DNA of 64,000 bases, taken from assembly GCF_007830155.1 (NCBI RefSeq), contig NZ_VLKY01000004.1:186001-250000 (forward strand), given 5' to 3'. The stretch comes from Pseudomonas duriflava. GTDB taxonomy: Bacteria > Pseudomonadota > Gammaproteobacteria > Pseudomonadales > Pseudomonadaceae. Below the pieces are notes generated by a model, which saw only the letters and a program-made list of their open reading frames with translations, searched no databases and was not told the DNA's origin. The position numbers and the translations under genes are program-made. Below, in pieces: positions 63,255-64,000 of this stretch. Positions within the stretch are counted from its first letter, which is position 1. Each line of letters opens with the position of its first letter.

Positions 63255-64000
63255 ATGTTTCCTGACTCCCTTACCTTTTCCATCGCCGATTGGGTCAATG
63301 GCTGGGTGGATGCCTTGGTCACACACTATGGCGATCTGTTTCGTCACCTTTCCGATACCTTGCTTCAGGTTATTGTCCAGATCGAGGGGCTGCTCAGGGC
63401 TACCCCTTGGTGGCTGCTCCTGATCATCGTGGCAGGTATCGCCTACCACGCGACTCGCCGTCTCGTCCCAACCATCGTTTTAACTGGCCTGCTGTTTCTG
63501 GTGGGCGCGGTTGGCCTGTGGGACAAGCTGATGCAGACCTTGGCACTCATGCTGGTCGCCACACTCATCGCCGTCGTGATCGGTATTCCCCTGGGCATCC
63601 TGTGTGCCCGCAGCAATCGGCTGCGTACTGTGCTACTGCCTCTGCTCGACATCATGCAGACGATGCCCAGTTTCGTGTACCTGATCCCTGTGCTTATGTT
63701 GTTCGGCCTGGGCAAGGTTCCCGCCATCTTTGCCACGGTGATCTACGCTGCGCCGCCTCTGATCCGTCTGACTGATTTGGGGATCCGCCAGGTCGACAGG
63801 GAAGTTATGGAAGCCGTCAATGCGTTCGGCGCTCATCCCTGGCAGCAGCTGTTCGGCGTGCAACTACCGCTAGCCCTGCCCAGCATCATGGCCGGTATCA
63901 ATCAGACCACCATGATGGCGCTGTCCATGGTGGTTATCGCCTCAATGATCGGTGCCCGCGGTTTGGGTGAAGAAGTGCTGGTCGGTATTCAGACGCTAAA
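63255..64000 (+). CDS. hutW: HutW-type ABC permease (partial, cut by the window end)
   Basis: ProW/HutW permease, open from ATG at 63255 to the window edge without a stop (248 codons). GGAAGGAGG precedes the ATG. Sequence starts MFPDSLTFSIADWVNGWVD, has several hydrophobic segments (LLLIIVAGIAYHATR, ALMLVATLIAVVIGIPLGIL), and the ProW-type ATP-interaction loop AVNAFGAHPWQQLFGVQLPLALPSI. The region MQTMPSFVYLIPVLMLFGLGKVP is typical. A HutV ATPase is expected beyond the right edge. Confidence 0.92.
   Translation, partial: MFPDSLTFSIADWVNGWVDALVTHYGDLFRHLSDTLLQVIVQIEGLLRATPWWLLLIIVAGIAYHATRRLVPTIVLTGLLFLVGAVGLWDKLMQTLALMLVATLIAVVIGIPLGILCARSNRLRTVLLPLLDIMQTMPSFVYLIPVLMLFGLGKVPAIFATVIYAAPPLIRLTDLGIRQVDREVMEAVNAFGAHPWQQLFGVQLPLALPSIMAGINQTTMMALSMVVIASMIGARGLGEEVLVGIQTL

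Noticed and set aside
1-64000. CRISPR arrays, insertion sequences, prophage genes
   Set aside because: No regular spaced repeats, transposase or phage structural genes found among the frames.

Overview
The window looks like chromosome of a Pseudomonas-type gammaproteobacterium with moderate G+C. The evidence is gene order and family: ldhA, gacS, cysM, rlmD, relA, mazG is the standard Pseudomonas arrangement, and the right third is a Pseudomonas-style hut locus (HutF deiminase route, HutC repressor, HutXW transporter). The species cannot be fixed from the sequence alone. I saw no insertion sequence, prophage, CRISPR array, rRNA or tRNA.

Layout. 1-1179: the end of an unidentified gene, then dinB. 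1280-5109 (minus): a 2-hydroxyacid dehydrogenase (ldhA) with a one-base frameshift, then the sensor kinase gacS. 5338-9192: a four-gene iron-chelate ABC importer placed between gacS and cysM. 9306-14958: cysM, rlmD, relA, mazG. 14979-24616: mostly single genes (lpxO-like, DUF2058, YciC-like, isochorismatase-like, Tat-exported Gfo/Idh, DUF2076, NYN nuclease-like, an Lrp/DMT-exporter pair, rhlE, hemerythrin). 24777-30665: flavoproteins and a compact minus-strand unit made of a LOV blue-light histidine kinase, ExoD and an HDAC-like deacetylase. 30934-43907: GNAT, SagB-type oxidoreductase, tesB, an orphan curlin-repeat protein, a 63-residue gene behind a near-ideal LexA box, a diguanylate cyclase, tandem universal stress protein, aroQ, a second hybrid kinase, trehalase and a small unknown gene.

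44013-64000 is a DODA-type dioxygenase followed by an expanded histidine-utilisation locus. Canonical parts are hutF, hutC, hutD, hutH, hutU, hutX and hutW (cut by the window end). Between hutD and hutU lie a second HutC-like repressor, a HisC-type aminotransferase, a polar amino-acid ABC importer, a GlcD-type FAD (D-2-hydroxyacid) oxidase, an LldD-type FMN (L-2-hydroxyacid) oxidase, a 2-oxoglutarate/Fe(II)-type oxygenase, a second betaine/HutX-type binding protein and a PhnD-like binding protein without signal peptide. Perfect TGTATATACA palindromes precede hutF/hutC, hutH, the oxygenase and hutU, and a variant palindrome precedes the amino-acid importer. The simplest reading is a HutC regulon extended to feed histidine-related 2-hydroxy or 2-oxo acids (for example D- and L-imidazole-lactate, via imidazole-pyruvate and transamination) into histidine degradation. 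That pathway is inference. hutV, hutI and hutG are not in the window and may lie beyond its right edge.
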